Shown piece by piece: positions 18,562 to 28,188 of a stretch of 64,000 nt of DNA (the stretch's first letter is position 1; every line of letters begins with the position of its first letter). The stretch is taken from contig NZ_JADDJF010000004.1 in the NCBI RefSeq assembly GCF_017811755.1, positions 113,284 to 177,283 on the forward strand, given 5' to 3'. Source of the stretch: Pararhodobacter sp. SW119 (GTDB lineage Bacteria; Pseudomonadota; Alphaproteobacteria; Rhodobacterales; Rhodobacteraceae). A program made the translations under genes and the position numbers. A model generated the notes under the pieces. It was not told the origin of the DNA and ran no database searches. It worked only from the letters and a program-made list of their open reading frames with translations.

Positions 18562-19338
18562 ATGGACTACCAGACCCTGATCGTGACCGAGGAAAATGGC
18601 GTCGGGACGATCATGATGAATCGACCGACACTGTTGAACGCGCTCAACACCCAGATGCGGGCCGAGATCCTGCACGCGGTGCGCGATCTGGGGGGCCGGA
18701 TGCGGGCGCTGGTGCTGACCGGCGCGGGGCGGGCGTTCTGTTCGGGGCAGGACCTGGGCGGCGGCGTATCGGTTGATGAGCTCGACCTCGAACGCATCCT
18801 GCGCGAGGAATACGAGCCGATGTTGCAAGCGATCACCGATTGTCCGCTGCCGGTGATCGCTGCGGTGAACGGAGCGGCGGCCGGGGCGGGGGCGAACCTG
18901 GCGCTGGCGGCGGATGTGGTGATTGCGGCGCGCTCGGCGGTGTTCATTCAGGCGTTCACGCGGATTGGCCTCATTCCGGATGCCGGCGGCACCTACTGGT
19001 TGCCGCGGCAGGTCGGGTTTGCCCGCGCGATGGGCCTGGGGCTCTTTGCCGAGCCGGTCACCGCCGAGCAGGCCGCGGCGATGGGCATGATCTGGGCCGC
19101 CGTCGATGATGACGCGTTCGAGGGCGAATGGCGCGCCCGCGCGGGCCAGTTGGCGAAAGGGCCCAGCGTCGCCTATCGCGCGCTCAAGCAGGCGATCCGG
19201 GCAAGCCAGCAGAACGACTTTGACCAGCAGCTTTCGCTTGAAGCCCAGCTTCAAGGCGAGTGCGGGCGGTCGCGCGACTTCCTGGAGGGGGTGATGGCGT
19301 TCCTGGAAAAGCGACCAGCGCGGTTCGAGGGGCGCTGA
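18562..19338 (+). CDS. enoyl-CoA hydratase/isomerase, PaaG-like
   Basis: 258-residue crotonase-fold enzyme. The oxyanion-hole segments GRAFCSGQDLGGG and NGAAAGAGANLALAADVVIAA are present. The stretch FTRIGLIPDAGGTYWLPRQ with the catalytic acidic residue, followed by MGMIWAAVDDD and FLEKRPARFEGR, resembles PaaG (ring-1,2-epoxyphenylacetyl-CoA isomerase). No other phenylacetate genes are nearby, so a general enoyl-CoA hydratase/isomerase role is equally possible. AGGAGGG upstream of the ATG marks the ribosome-binding site. It is the last core gene before the eCIS locus and converges with it. Confidence 0.85.
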   Translation: MDYQTLIVTEENGVGTIMMNRPTLLNALNTQMRAEILHAVRDLGGRMRALVLTGAGRAFCSGQDLGGGVSVDELDLERILREEYEPMLQAITDCPLPVIAAVNGAAAGAGANLALAADVVIAARSAVFIQAFTRIGLIPDAGGTYWLPRQVGFARAMGLGLFAEPVTAEQAAAMGMIWAAVDDDAFEGEWRARAGQLAKGPSVAYRALKQAIRASQQNDFDQQLSLEAQLQGECGRSRDFLEGVMAFLEKRPARFEGR

Positions 19339-19624
19339 GGCGGGCGGGCCAGCTGGTTCCGACGGCCCACCGGCACGCGATGGATTGTGCGCCTGCGACC
19401 GGGAAAGGCGGCGGGTCCACGCGTGGACGATCGACCAAGGCACTGAAACAAAACGGAAAGCGTTTTTCTGTTAACCTTTCTGAAACGCGTGACTCGAGCG
19501 TCGGACCCGGTCGCTGACGATTGGGCAGGCCACCAACCCGCCCGTCGCGCGATTGACGGCGATCGGGCGGCATTCCGATGATAGCGACGGGTCCGGGCAG
19601 CACGGCCGGCACGGGCCCGGGTCG
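19339..19624. other. intergenic junction between core genome and eCIS locus
   Basis: 286 bp between two converging genes. It holds a GC-poorer patch at about 19443-19495 with a small A/T stem (AAAACG-gaaag-CGTTTT followed by TTT near 19451-19467), which could act as a weak terminator for the plus-strand gene. No gene, tRNA, integration site or obvious repeat is visible. Confidence 0.4.
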
Positions 19625-21103
19625 TCACGGGCCGCCCGCCGGCCAGGCCGCACCGCGCAGGCGCCAGAGGTCGCGCACGAAATGTTCCAGATCGCTCAAC
19701 GCGCCGCCGTAGCGCGGCGTGCCGCCGAAGCGGGCGTCGTAGTAATCCTCGCAGATCTGCGCCTGCTGTTCGCGGTTGAAGTCGGAAAAGCCGCGCCCCG
19801 CGGCGATCGAGGCCGCAAGGGAGCCATCAAGGCGATTGTAGTCGTAGCCCTGCCCGGCAAGCTGCGCGTGCAGGGCCTGCGCCATGTATTTCGCCCCGGC
19901 CATCGTGTACTGGCCGACATGGGTGAGTTCATGGACCGCCAGGCCGGCCGACATCGTGCCGGTGCCGGTATGGATCACATGCATCGTGGTGACCGATCGA
20001 AAAACCGCCCCCGGACCGCCGACAAGCTGGTTCAGGATCGGCGCGCCACTGCCCTGGATCGCGGCTAGGCGCGCGCCGATGCCGCCCCGGTCGACCAGCA
20101 CCTGCGCATAGGGGATCAGCCCCGGCGGATGAACGTGGCGCGAGGCCGTCTCCTCGGTCGGATCGAGGGGGCTGAGGGCGCCGCTGGTGACGAAAAGCGA
20201 GCGGGCGAATTCATCGATGCCCAGCACGTCGATGGCTGCGCCAAGGACTTGGCCGGCAAGTAGCGAGCCGTCCTGAAGGCCCCGGATCAGATGGTCGAAC
20301 AACTGCTGCGAGCTGTGACCATGTACCAGGAGGATCCGCACCAGATCGGCTGTCCAGCGGTCGGCGGCCTGTGCGCCGTCGCGGACCTCCAGCAAGAACC
20401 GAAGCAGACTCCGCGGAAGCGCCGCCACCACCCGCGCGTGCGCTGCGTTCACCCCGGGCGCGGCGGCCAGCGCATAGCCCACCGGTTCGGCGAGGAAGTC
20501 GCGCACCGGATCGAAGATGCCAAAATGCACCTTCTGCGCGTCCAGCCGTTCCGGGGAGGGGTGCGCCACGCCTTCGGCGATCCCGCTTGCACGGCGCGGG
20601 CCGCCAAGAGCGCGGCCAACGGCATCGGCATGCGCCTCGTCCCCGGCGGCGAGCGTGGTGCCGCCGCGATGCCGGGCGATATGGCCCAGTTCGTGGCCCA
20701 GCGCAAAGCGGCCCGACGGGGACCGCAGATCCGGCAACCCGCCGGAGAAGGCGACGGTGTTTCCGGCGACGGCTGCATCGGCGCCGCGTGCCCGTGCCCT
20801 TTCAGTCAGGGCGCCGGTCGCGGTCAGTCGCACATCGGCCAGCGTCACCCCCAAACGCGCCTCGGCCGCACTGCGAAAGCCCGGCTCCAGCGGGACGCCG
20901 GGCGTCGCGGACACCGACCGCGCCGATGCGGCGCGCGGCTGCGGGCCGCAGGACGGGCAGCCCCCGCCGCAGGCGCAGCCCGCGACCGGCCGGGGCCTTG
21001 GCGTCTGGCCCAAGCGTATCGGCGGGGGCGGTTTGACCGGGGCATGTCGCTGCGGGGACTCGGACGCCCCGCGGATCGGCGGGCGGGTTTCAGCGCGTCG
21101 CAT
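19625..21103 (-). CDS. eCIS-associated DUF4157 protein with two HExxH motifs (candidate effector)
   Basis: 492 residues. A proline-rich N-terminus is followed by a cysteine cluster CACGGGCPSC (43-52), common in eCIS-linked proteins. The DUF4157 domain comes next (about 72-170), with HELGH at 137-141 and a possible third zinc ligand near Glu156. A second zincin-like segment lies at about 370-460 with VHELTHVGQY (HELTH 391-395) and candidate ligand glutamates after it. DUF4157 is the marker domain for eCIS cargo or toxin-loading proteins, often with metalloprotease character. It is the last gene of the eCIS operon, 2 bp after the fibre gene. The middle region (about 190-370) matches nothing recognised. 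Protease or toxin activity is inferred, not shown. Confidence 0.85.
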   Translation of the reverse strand: MRRAETRPPIRGASESPQRHAPVKPPPPIRLGQTPRPRPVAGCACGGGCPSCGPQPRAASARSVSATPGVPLEPGFRSAAEARLGVTLADVRLTATGALTERARARGADAAVAGNTVAFSGGLPDLRSPSGRFALGHELGHIARHRGGTTLAAGDEAHADAVGRALGGPRRASGIAEGVAHPSPERLDAQKVHFGIFDPVRDFLAEPVGYALAAAPGVNAAHARVVAALPRSLLRFLLEVRDGAQAADRWTADLVRILLVHGHSSQQLFDHLIRGLQDGSLLAGQVLGAAIDVLGIDEFARSLFVTSGALSPLDPTEETASRHVHPPGLIPYAQVLVDRGGIGARLAAIQGSGAPILNQLVGGPGAVFRSVTTMHVIHTGTGTMSAGLAVHELTHVGQYTMAGAKYMAQALHAQLAGQGYDYNRLDGSLAASIAAGRGFSDFNREQQAQICEDYYDARFGGTPRYGGALSDLEHFVRDLWRLRGAAWPAGGP

Positions 21104-21105
21104 GG

Positions 21106-24100
21106 TCAGCCACCGTTCGGTCGGTCACGGGCGTCGCGTACCGCGATGCGCGCGTTGTTGCGGATCGTCTCGGCGCGCCGTCCGAGGATCGACTCCAGGC
21201 GATCAATCGGGGTGTCGAGAAGTGCTGCGGTGTCGGCGATCCCCTCGTTCCGCAGCCGCTCGGCAATGGCCGGGCCGATGCCGTCCACCACTTCCAGGCG
21301 CAGGCGCGGGGTGGCCGGGTCGAGGTCTGGTCGCGGCGGACGCTCGGGCTGCGGTGTCGGGATCGGCGGCACCGGCTGCGGTGTCGGCGTGGGCCTGGGG
21401 GGTACGGGTTGGATCGGGTCAGGTCGGACCGGATCCGGTCTGACGGGATCCGGCCTCACCGGATCGGGGCGCAGCGGCGGATCGGTGGGGCGTTGCGGAC
21501 CCGTCGGGTCCGTCGGGCGAAACGGGCTGCGCGGCGGAAGTTCGAAGCGGAATTCCTTCAGCGGATCGTAGGGGATGTCGATGCGCTGCCTTTCGTCGCT
21601 GCTGCGCAGCAGTTGCGTGGCGGGGATCGAGGCGGGGTCCGCATCGCCCAGCCGCGTCCGGATCGTCAGGTTGTCCATCGAGGCCAGATTCGCGCGCATC
21701 TCGGCGGAAATGGACAGGGCGTAGTATCCGGCGCGGTCGGTCGTGGCCCCGATGTCGAGGCTGCGTCCGCGACCATCGATCAGTTCCACCTCGGCCGCGG
21801 CGACGCCGCGTCCGTGGGCGTCGGCGATCCGGCCATCGATGACCAGCCCGCCCTGGGCGGGTTCCGCGACTTCGCGCACGGTGGCAAGATGGGCGCGTTC
21901 CTGCAGCGCCTCGGCGGCGGCCTGCCGTTGAAGGATCTCGAGCCGGAGATCGGTGTCCGGTTGCGGCTGCGCGCCGCCGATGTGCCGGACACGCTCGGCC
22001 TCGGCCGCCTTGGGCACGGTCATCCGCTGCTGGAAATCGCCGAAGCCCACAACGGTGTGCGAAAGGCCCTTCGACAGGTCGGCGCCGGCCCTTTCGATCT
22101 CAAGGTCGGGCTGGGCATCGAGGCGCATGAGCTGCGCAAGCGCCGCCAGGAGATACCTTGCCTTGTCCGGCGCCTCGATCGGGCAGAAGGCGGCGTAGAC
22201 GACCTGATTGGGCGTCTCCAGCACCGGTTGTCCGATGGGCGGGCCGTTGCTGGTTGCGATCACGCAATGATCGGCCTGGTTGTGGGTGGCGATGTTCATC
22301 GCGTGCAGGCGGCCGGCCTCGCCCAGGCCGAAGGACATGGACAGCGCCGACATCGCGGTGCTGCGCGCGCGTTCGCGAAAGCGGTTGTCGGTGATGCGCA
22401 CGCTCAGACCAATGGCGGTGAGATTGGTGAAGACCGCGTCGGACTTGAAGATCGCGGACTGGTTGCTGTCGAACCCCAGGTCGTCGCAGGTGGCGATGAG
22501 CGTCGCGCTGTAGGCCCGGTTGCGCGACCCCGTGCGCACGCGGTTCGAATTGAACATCACCTCGCCGCCCGGCAGCAGGTCCTCGGCCGGGGCGCGGGCG
22601 GCGAGGCCGGTCGTGTAGCGTGTGTCGCCATGCGTGCGGCCGGGCTCGAACGCGGTGTGGCCCAGAAATTCGAACTGCCGGTGCAGCCCGCCGAGGTTGG
22701 CGATCAGCACCGCCCCGGCAAAGCGGTCGACGAAGCTCCAGCGGCCCTCGCGCTCGCTGTTGAGGTGGTTGCCGACGCAGGAAACCGGGCCGAAGGCGAA
22801 GGCGGTGATCGCGCGGCCTGCCGGCTGGTCGATGTGGTTGTCACGGATATCCAGCGCCGGGCGTTCGCGGGCATCGGCCGCACCCCCGGCGATCATGGCG
22901 CTGGCCATCCGCACGACCACGCCGCCGCGCAGCCCCTCGATCCCGGCGGTATCGTAGTCGGATCCCAGCGGCCCGTTGCCGGCGATGTAGTTGCCGCTGA
23001 GGATGACTTCCTCGCCATAGCCGACGAAGATGCCGGCACAGGGATTGGCGGCGCTGGTGCCGTTGCCGGTGATGTGGTTGTCGGTGATCCGCAGTCCCTC
23101 GACCAGCGGCAGGGAGATGCCGCCCTGCGCGATCCGGGGCGCAAGCGCCCGCATCGCCGGGGTGAAGATCAGGCGCAGATTGTCCTGGATCCGGTTGCCG
23201 CGAACCTCCAGATCGCGGATCAGGTTGGTCGTGCAAATCAGTTCGCGCGGCGCGACGAGTTCGGCGACGAATTCGGCCAGCGCCGCGGGACCCGCGCGTT
23301 CGGGCGGCGGCGGTGGCGTCGGCGTCGTGCCATGAAGCAGGAAGCCGATGCCGGACAGGCCCATGCGTTCGATCGTGTTGTCGATGATCCGGATCCGGGT
23401 CAGAAAGCCCGTATCCCGCCGATCGGTCGCCGCGACGCGGCGCAAGGTGACCACCAGACGCCGCGCCGACGCCGCGTCCGTGTCGACCTCGACAACCTGA
23501 TAGCCCTCGGATGCCTCGAGAAAGTAACCGCCCGTGGCCGGCACTTCGAAAACGAACACGCCGTTCGGCGGGGCCGAGACGCGCGACTGAACCGCGTTCC
23601 CGCTGGTGTTGATCAGGGTCAGCGCGACGCCGGCCACGGGTTCGCCGTCCTCGTCCTGCGCGCGGCCGCCGATAGGGCCGGCGGGAAGTCTGAAGACCCG
23701 CGGCGAGGGCGGTGTTTCAGGTGCCTCTGTCGCCGGCATTTCGCTGGCATAGGCCCCGCCCAGGACGATCCCGTGGCTGGCCCCGCCAGCGATCCGGTTG
23801 GCGATGACGTCGATCCGGTCGCAGCCGCCGCGCAGGTGCAGCCCGCCGCGCGCCCGATAGGGCTGTTCGGGCGTTGCGACGATGGTCGCAGTCCAGACCA
23901 TCAATACATGCGCGACGAACAGCTTGAGGTTGCCATAGAGCTTTTCAGGTTCCAGGCAGGGATCGGCCGGGTCGGGCGTGCGTTCTCTTTCCGGCGCCTC
24001 GTCGTCGTCGACGGGCGGGGTGAAGGCGTGGGGCCAGACGGCCAGAACGTTCCTTTCTACCAAGGCGTCGCGCGCCCGAAGCGAGATCGCGGAAAGCGCT

Positions 24101-25851
24101 GAGGCGTGGTCGAGCATCCAGATACGGTTGCCGGTGATCCGAACCTTCTCGGCCCGCTCGACCCGGAAGCCGTAGGCAAGCGACAGGGCGCGGCAGTCCC
24201 GGATCGTCAGGTTTCGGAGCGGCGCCCTTTCTTCGCCTGTGGCATCCACGGCGATTCCGAAGGGTGCGAAGAAGTCCAGATCGGCGATCTCGACCTCGCT
24301 TCCGCCTTCGATACGGATCACCGGATCGGCGGCGGCGTCCGGTCGGGGCAGGACCATCGTCCGTTCGCGGCACCCGTGGATCTTGATGTTGCGCCGACCG
24401 ATCAGCCGCAGGTTTGCCAGATGCACACCCGGAAGCAGACAGACCTGTCCGCCGCTTTCCGGCAGATGCGCGACCGCTTCATCCAGGCTGTTGAAATCGC
24501 CGAAACTGGAAACACCGTTGCCCACAAGCCAGGTGCAGCAGGTCTTCTGGTTGGTCAGCGGCCGGAACCGACGGCGGCAATCCTCGATCGCGCCGGCATG
24601 GTCGGTGTCGCGGCGGTCGGTCCAGCTGATTTCGGCCAGGGGCACCCGGTGCCGGATCGGCCCCTCTGGCGGGGCGTCGTCGTGCAGTATCTCGGGGTTC
24701 ACGATCTCGCCGGCGCGCAGGTCGAAGGTCCAGAAATCCTCGGCCCGGTAGGCGGCTGGGGTCGAGGTGAAGTGAAGTTCGATACCGGCCCGCAACGGGG
24801 TAGGGCCGCCGGTGAATGCACTGATCGGCGCGATCCCGTTCCAGAGCCGGAAGAAAACCGGACCGCCCGCGCCCGGCATCGTGCCGAAAGTCGCGGGTGT
24901 CGTCAGGTTCAGGTTTCCATCGGCGTTCAATGTGGCCGGCGCACCGTAAACCACGCGCCAATAGCCGAAGTGCTCCGTGTATTCGAGTGCCTCGAGATAA
25001 AATTCGGACAAGCCGGAATTAATGATCGCGGTGCGGTTTCCCGACAACTCGACACGAGGGGTGGCGCCGCCCTGAACGCGGCCACGCCCGACCAGCCCGC
25101 CGTTCAGGCTGGACCATTTGAACAGTACCGGCGCGTCCGCGGTCTCGGCGATCTCGATCCTGTAGAGATTGTGCTCGAAACCACTGTAGCCGCCGCCGTC
25201 GACGACCGGGCAGTCGCCGGGAATCGTTGTCGGTGCTTCCAGCGTCACGCTGAGCCGGCCGCGAAGAGCCGGATCATCGCGCAGCCGCGGGCCGATGGTC
25301 GTGCAATCCTCGGCGGGTGCAAGGCGCAGAAGCCGAAGCCTTTGCCGTGGATGGATGCGCTGGGCGGTGTCCGGGCCGCCAAGCGCCGCCTCGATCAGGC
25401 GTTCGGGCTCCTGAAACCCGTTCAGCGTGTCCAGCACGACCTCCAGGATCACCGCGTCACGGATGCCGGCGCCGATGCTCCCGACATCGGTGCCTGGCGC
25501 GTTGGCGGGGGGCGAAAGATAGGTCGCGGCGAACGTTCGCGCGGGTGCGTCCGCGTCGGGGGACAGGGTCAGGGGGATGCCGTCGGCCCACATGCGACCC
25601 GGCGCAAGCCGCACGTCGACATGCGCGTCGTGCATCGTCGCGGCCTCGACCCGGTAGCCGTCGGGCTCGGTTGCGGGCACGGCGGCCACGCCGGCGCCGA
25701 TCACGTCGCGGGCGGCGGTCGCGCGCCAGTTCTGCGCGATGATTTCCCCCGCCGTCAGGTCGCGGTCGGTGATGACCCGTCCCTGCTGATAGAGAAGACC
25801 CAGATCGTTCGGCGCAGAAAGCTTTGCGGCCTTGGAGAAGTCGCCCTTCAT
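21106..25851 (-). CDS. eCIS beta-helix fibre/baseplate protein with DUF6519 N-terminus and HhH C-terminus
   Basis: 1581 residues. The N-terminus MKGDFSKAAKL...YQQGRVITDRDLT resembles DUF6519, the attachment module of large eCIS proteins. From about residue 438 (CCTWLVGNG...VCLLPGVHLANL) to 1170, a right-handed parallel beta-helix is indicated by repeated ITGNRI, IDNTIE, ITDNHI and LSGNYI turns. A carboxypeptidase-regulatory-like insert lies at 728-805 and another such domain at 1336-1400. A (RPDPV)n proline stretch spans 1461-1514, and a terminal helix-hairpin-helix (VVDGIGPAIAERL) fills 1520-1581. It probably forms the fibre or target-binding appendage. It starts 12 bp after the tail-protein-I-like gene. 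Receptor and partner are unknown. Confidence 0.85.
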   Translation of the reverse strand: MKGDFSKAAKLSAPNDLGLLYQQGRVITDRDLTAGEIIAQNWRATAARDVIGAGVAAVPATEPDGYRVEAATMHDAHVDVRLAPGRMWADGIPLTLSPDADAPARTFAATYLSPPANAPGTDVGSIGAGIRDAVILEVVLDTLNGFQEPERLIEAALGGPDTAQRIHPRQRLRLLRLAPAEDCTTIGPRLRDDPALRGRLSVTLEAPTTIPGDCPVVDGGGYSGFEHNLYRIEIAETADAPVLFKWSSLNGGLVGRGRVQGGATPRVELSGNRTAIINSGLSEFYLEALEYTEHFGYWRVVYGAPATLNADGNLNLTTPATFGTMPGAGGPVFFRLWNGIAPISAFTGGPTPLRAGIELHFTSTPAAYRAEDFWTFDLRAGEIVNPEILHDDAPPEGPIRHRVPLAEISWTDRRDTDHAGAIEDCRRRFRPLTNQKTCCTWLVGNGVSSFGDFNSLDEAVAHLPESGGQVCLLPGVHLANLRLIGRRNIKIHGCRERTMVLPRPDAAADPVIRIEGGSEVEIADLDFFAPFGIAVDATGEERAPLRNLTIRDCRALSLAYGFRVERAEKVRITGNRIWMLDHASALSAISLRARDALVERNVLAVWPHAFTPPVDDDEAPERERTPDPADPCLEPEKLYGNLKLFVAHVLMVWTATIVATPEQPYRARGGLHLRGGCDRIDVIANRIAGGASHGIVLGGAYASEMPATEAPETPPSPRVFRLPAGPIGGRAQDEDGEPVAGVALTLINTSGNAVQSRVSAPPNGVFVFEVPATGGYFLEASEGYQVVEVDTDAASARRLVVTLRRVAATDRRDTGFLTRIRIIDNTIERMGLSGIGFLLHGTTPTPPPPPERAGPAALAEFVAELVAPRELICTTNLIRDLEVRGNRIQDNLRLIFTPAMRALAPRIAQGGISLPLVEGLRITDNHITGNGTSAANPCAGIFVGYGEEVILSGNYIAGNGPLGSDYDTAGIEGLRGGVVVRMASAMIAGGAADARERPALDIRDNHIDQPAGRAITAFAFGPVSCVGNHLNSEREGRWSFVDRFAGAVLIANLGGLHRQFEFLGHTAFEPGRTHGDTRYTTGLAARAPAEDLLPGGEVMFNSNRVRTGSRNRAYSATLIATCDDLGFDSNQSAIFKSDAVFTNLTAIGLSVRITDNRFRERARSTAMSALSMSFGLGEAGRLHAMNIATHNQADHCVIATSNGPPIGQPVLETPNQVVYAAFCPIEAPDKARYLLAALAQLMRLDAQPDLEIERAGADLSKGLSHTVVGFGDFQQRMTVPKAAEAERVRHIGGAQPQPDTDLRLEILQRQAAAEALQERAHLATVREVAEPAQGGLVIDGRIADAHGRGVAAAEVELIDGRGRSLDIGATTDRAGYYALSISAEMRANLASMDNLTIRTRLGDADPASIPATQLLRSSDERQRIDIPYDPLKEFRFELPPRSPFRPTDPTGPQRPTDPPLRPDPVRPDPVRPDPVRPDPIQPVPPRPTPTPQPVPPIPTPQPERPPRPDLDPATPRLRLEVVDGIGPAIAERLRNEGIADTAALLDTPIDRLESILGRRAETIRNNARIAVRDARDRPNGG
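21411..21470 (-). repeat. 15-bp degenerate tandem repeat coding for (RPDPV)n
   Basis: Four imperfect copies of a 15-base unit (variants of GGATCCGGTC plus five bases) inside the fibre gene. They encode RPDPV-RPDPV-RPDPV-RPDPI within a longer proline-rich linker between the beta-sandwich and the helix-hairpin-helix domain. Such linkers are stiff and extended, and their copy number could vary by slippage. Confidence 0.7.
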
Positions 25852-25863
25852 GTCCGCTCTCCT

Positions 25864-28188
25864 TCAGGTCATGGTTACAACCAGCGCGCGCACGCCGACG
25901 GGCATGAACTCGCGCAGGCGGATATCGAGATTGGTGCGCTTGTGCGCTTCCAGCAGAAAGCCGAAGGCGCCCATGGCATCGTCGCCCGGCCCGCGGGTCA
26001 GCACGCGCGGGTCGGTACCGCGGGCAAGCTGGCCGTAGCCCGGCTGGCCCTGGCGCAGGCTGGTGAAGGCCACGCGCGCGTCGGGCCCGGAAACGCAGGC
26101 GCGGTGCGGCGGCAAGCGGTCGCCCAACCCCGAGAAGCGACAATGCGTCAGGCAGCCCACCTGGTGGTTCCAGACAGTCAGCGCGTGCGTGAAGATCGCG
26201 CCGGTCCCGCGCGCTTCGCGCACATGCACCGGGCCGAGGAAGGTCGCCCCGGCGACCGAGATCGGGGCGGCGGGCAGCGTGCCGGGATCGGCGGCCGAGG
26301 CGACCGCCCGGGCCGTACCCGGCGGCATGCCCGGTCCGACGCCGGCATCGACGATGCTGTCCTGAACCGTCAACCGATAGCCCGGATCGACCCGAAGCGC
26401 GCCTGTCACGCTGCGCAGAAGCACGATCTCGGGGATCGCGTCGAAAGCCTCGAACTCGGCGGGGTCGGTGAACCCGAGGTCGTCCGCGACCTCGATGCCC
26501 AAGGCCAGCGGCGCGCGACTGCCGTCGCGCAGGGCATGTCCGCCGGGATCGAGCGTTACGCCGTCGCATTCCAGCAGCGCCACCGCCAGCCTTTCGATCA
26601 GCGCGCGCCCTGCGGGAAAGCCATCGGCGCGGGAGACGAAGACACCCTCCAGCCGGACGGCAAGGTCCAGGGTTTCGGGCGCGGCGGGGTCGGTCGGTCG
26701 CAGGCCCAGCGGGTGGGCCAGGCGGATTACCGGCCGCGCGCCCGCGACCGCCCGAATGGTCAGCGGGTGCGCCAGCCGCAGAGAGACGCGCCCGCCTTCG
26801 TTCATCGCCCCGCTGAGCGTTTGCGGATCGAGGTCGTGCACCATACTGTCGCGTATTTCCACGATCACCGGGCCGGTTGCGTGGTGGAGGTTCTGCAGCT
26901 GGTCTTGCAGGCTGGGCCCCCCGGCCAGCGTATCGACGATGCGCAGAACGGTGCCCGGTGGCACGTCCTGCTGGCGCGAGACGGGATGCGCGCCGACCGG
27001 ACCCACCGCGCCGTAGCTGTACCCCGCCAGGAACGTCGGAGCCCCCCCGGCGACGAGCACGTCGCGCTCGGCCGCGCTGGCGAGGCCGATCAGCATCCGC
27101 CCAATCGACGGGTCGATGGCGATCTCGTGCAGCAGGAGCGGTCGGCGTAACCCATCCTCCCAGGCGCAAAGGTTCTCGCCGCGGAAGGTCCAGTCGATAC
27201 CGTCGAGGATCGAGGTCGGGAAATAGAGCTGGATGCCGGTTTCGCCCAGGTTCAGGTCGGTGGGCGGGACGGAAGAGCCGTCGAATGCGTCCACGTCGAC
27301 ATAGGCGGCTGGGTTGCCTGCCTCGGACGCGCTGCCGAGGCGCGCGGGCAGGATTGGCGCTGCGACTGCATCCGGCTCGGTCAGCCGCTCGACCCCGTCG
27401 ACCGCGCCGGGCCTGGGACGACGCCAGAGGTTGAAAAGCTGCACAGGCCGGTCGAGCGCGTCGAGATCGATGCGCAGCACATAGCGCGACATTCCGGCCG
27501 GGACGGCGCCGGGACCCAGATCGGAGACACCCTTCAGCAGCGGCCGTGTAACTGGCAACCGATAGGCCGCGAGACGCCAGAGGTAGACCGCAAGGTTCGG
27601 CAGGTTGATGTGCCGCGCCCCGGTATCGGCGCGCTTGACATCCGGCGTATGCGCAAAGGGGTCGAACGCGGTGCCAAGGAGCGACAGCATGGCCGGATCG
27701 CGCAGCGGGATCGTCCCGCCGATCCGCGGCGTCGAAGGGCCGACCGTGGCCAGTCCATAGGGCGGTTGGCCACCCCGGTCGTGGCGCTGATGGTTGATGT
27801 GCTGAGCCCAGGCGACATTGGGGCGCAGTTCGGCCGCGCGGGCGGGCCAGCCGGTCAGGTTGCGCGCCAGCCGCTCGATCGCGCCGAGCGTGCCCTTGCG
27901 CCGGCGCAGCGCCACGGTATCGGCGACATCGGCGCGCAGCGTCCAGGGATCGCCCTTCAGATGCGTGGTGCCCAGCAGATCGGCGATATAGGGCACCACC
28001 CAGTCATCGCAGGTCTCGATGAACAGGTCGTCGTAGAGCGCCTCGATATTCTCGTGCACGGCGCCCAGCACCGTTTCGGCCGCGCGCAGATAGGCAGCCA
28101 ACATCCCGGGTGGGGTCTGTTCGGCGTCGCGGATCCGGTAGATCTCGGGCAGGCGGCCGTAGAGGGGAACGCGCGGAAGGTCGGTCAT
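25864..28188 (-). CDS. eCIS tail protein I-like baseplate protein (Afp12/Cis12 position)
   Basis: 774 residues. The first 130 (PLYGRLPEIYRIRD, LRAAETVLGAVHENIEALYDDLFIE, YIADLLGT, RRRKGTLGAIERLARNLTGW) are the tail-protein-I wedge domain. The long remainder is beta-rich. The end (QPGYGQLARG...MGAFGFLLEAHKRTNLDIRLREFMP) matches the recurring C-terminus of eCIS tail proteins, which usually read as LxxR-x-x-EY-x-P-x-G. In contractile systems this protein joins the baseplate wedges and connects to fibres. The start overlaps the preceding baseplate gene stop by ATGA. Confidence 0.85.
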   Translation of the reverse strand: MTDLPRVPLYGRLPEIYRIRDAEQTPPGMLAAYLRAAETVLGAVHENIEALYDDLFIETCDDWVVPYIADLLGTTHLKGDPWTLRADVADTVALRRRKGTLGAIERLARNLTGWPARAAELRPNVAWAQHINHQRHDRGGQPPYGLATVGPSTPRIGGTIPLRDPAMLSLLGTAFDPFAHTPDVKRADTGARHINLPNLAVYLWRLAAYRLPVTRPLLKGVSDLGPGAVPAGMSRYVLRIDLDALDRPVQLFNLWRRPRPGAVDGVERLTEPDAVAAPILPARLGSASEAGNPAAYVDVDAFDGSSVPPTDLNLGETGIQLYFPTSILDGIDWTFRGENLCAWEDGLRRPLLLHEIAIDPSIGRMLIGLASAAERDVLVAGGAPTFLAGYSYGAVGPVGAHPVSRQQDVPPGTVLRIVDTLAGGPSLQDQLQNLHHATGPVIVEIRDSMVHDLDPQTLSGAMNEGGRVSLRLAHPLTIRAVAGARPVIRLAHPLGLRPTDPAAPETLDLAVRLEGVFVSRADGFPAGRALIERLAVALLECDGVTLDPGGHALRDGSRAPLALGIEVADDLGFTDPAEFEAFDAIPEIVLLRSVTGALRVDPGYRLTVQDSIVDAGVGPGMPPGTARAVASAADPGTLPAAPISVAGATFLGPVHVREARGTGAIFTHALTVWNHQVGCLTHCRFSGLGDRLPPHRACVSGPDARVAFTSLRQGQPGYGQLARGTDPRVLTRGPGDDAMGAFGFLLEAHKRTNLDIRLREFMPVGVRALVVTMT

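Noticed and set aside
19443..19495. Third copy of the palindrome-type promoter element (contains TCTGTTAACC)
   Set aside because: Shares only the TTAAC core; the AATCARTAACTTGCG block and the terminal palindrome are missing.
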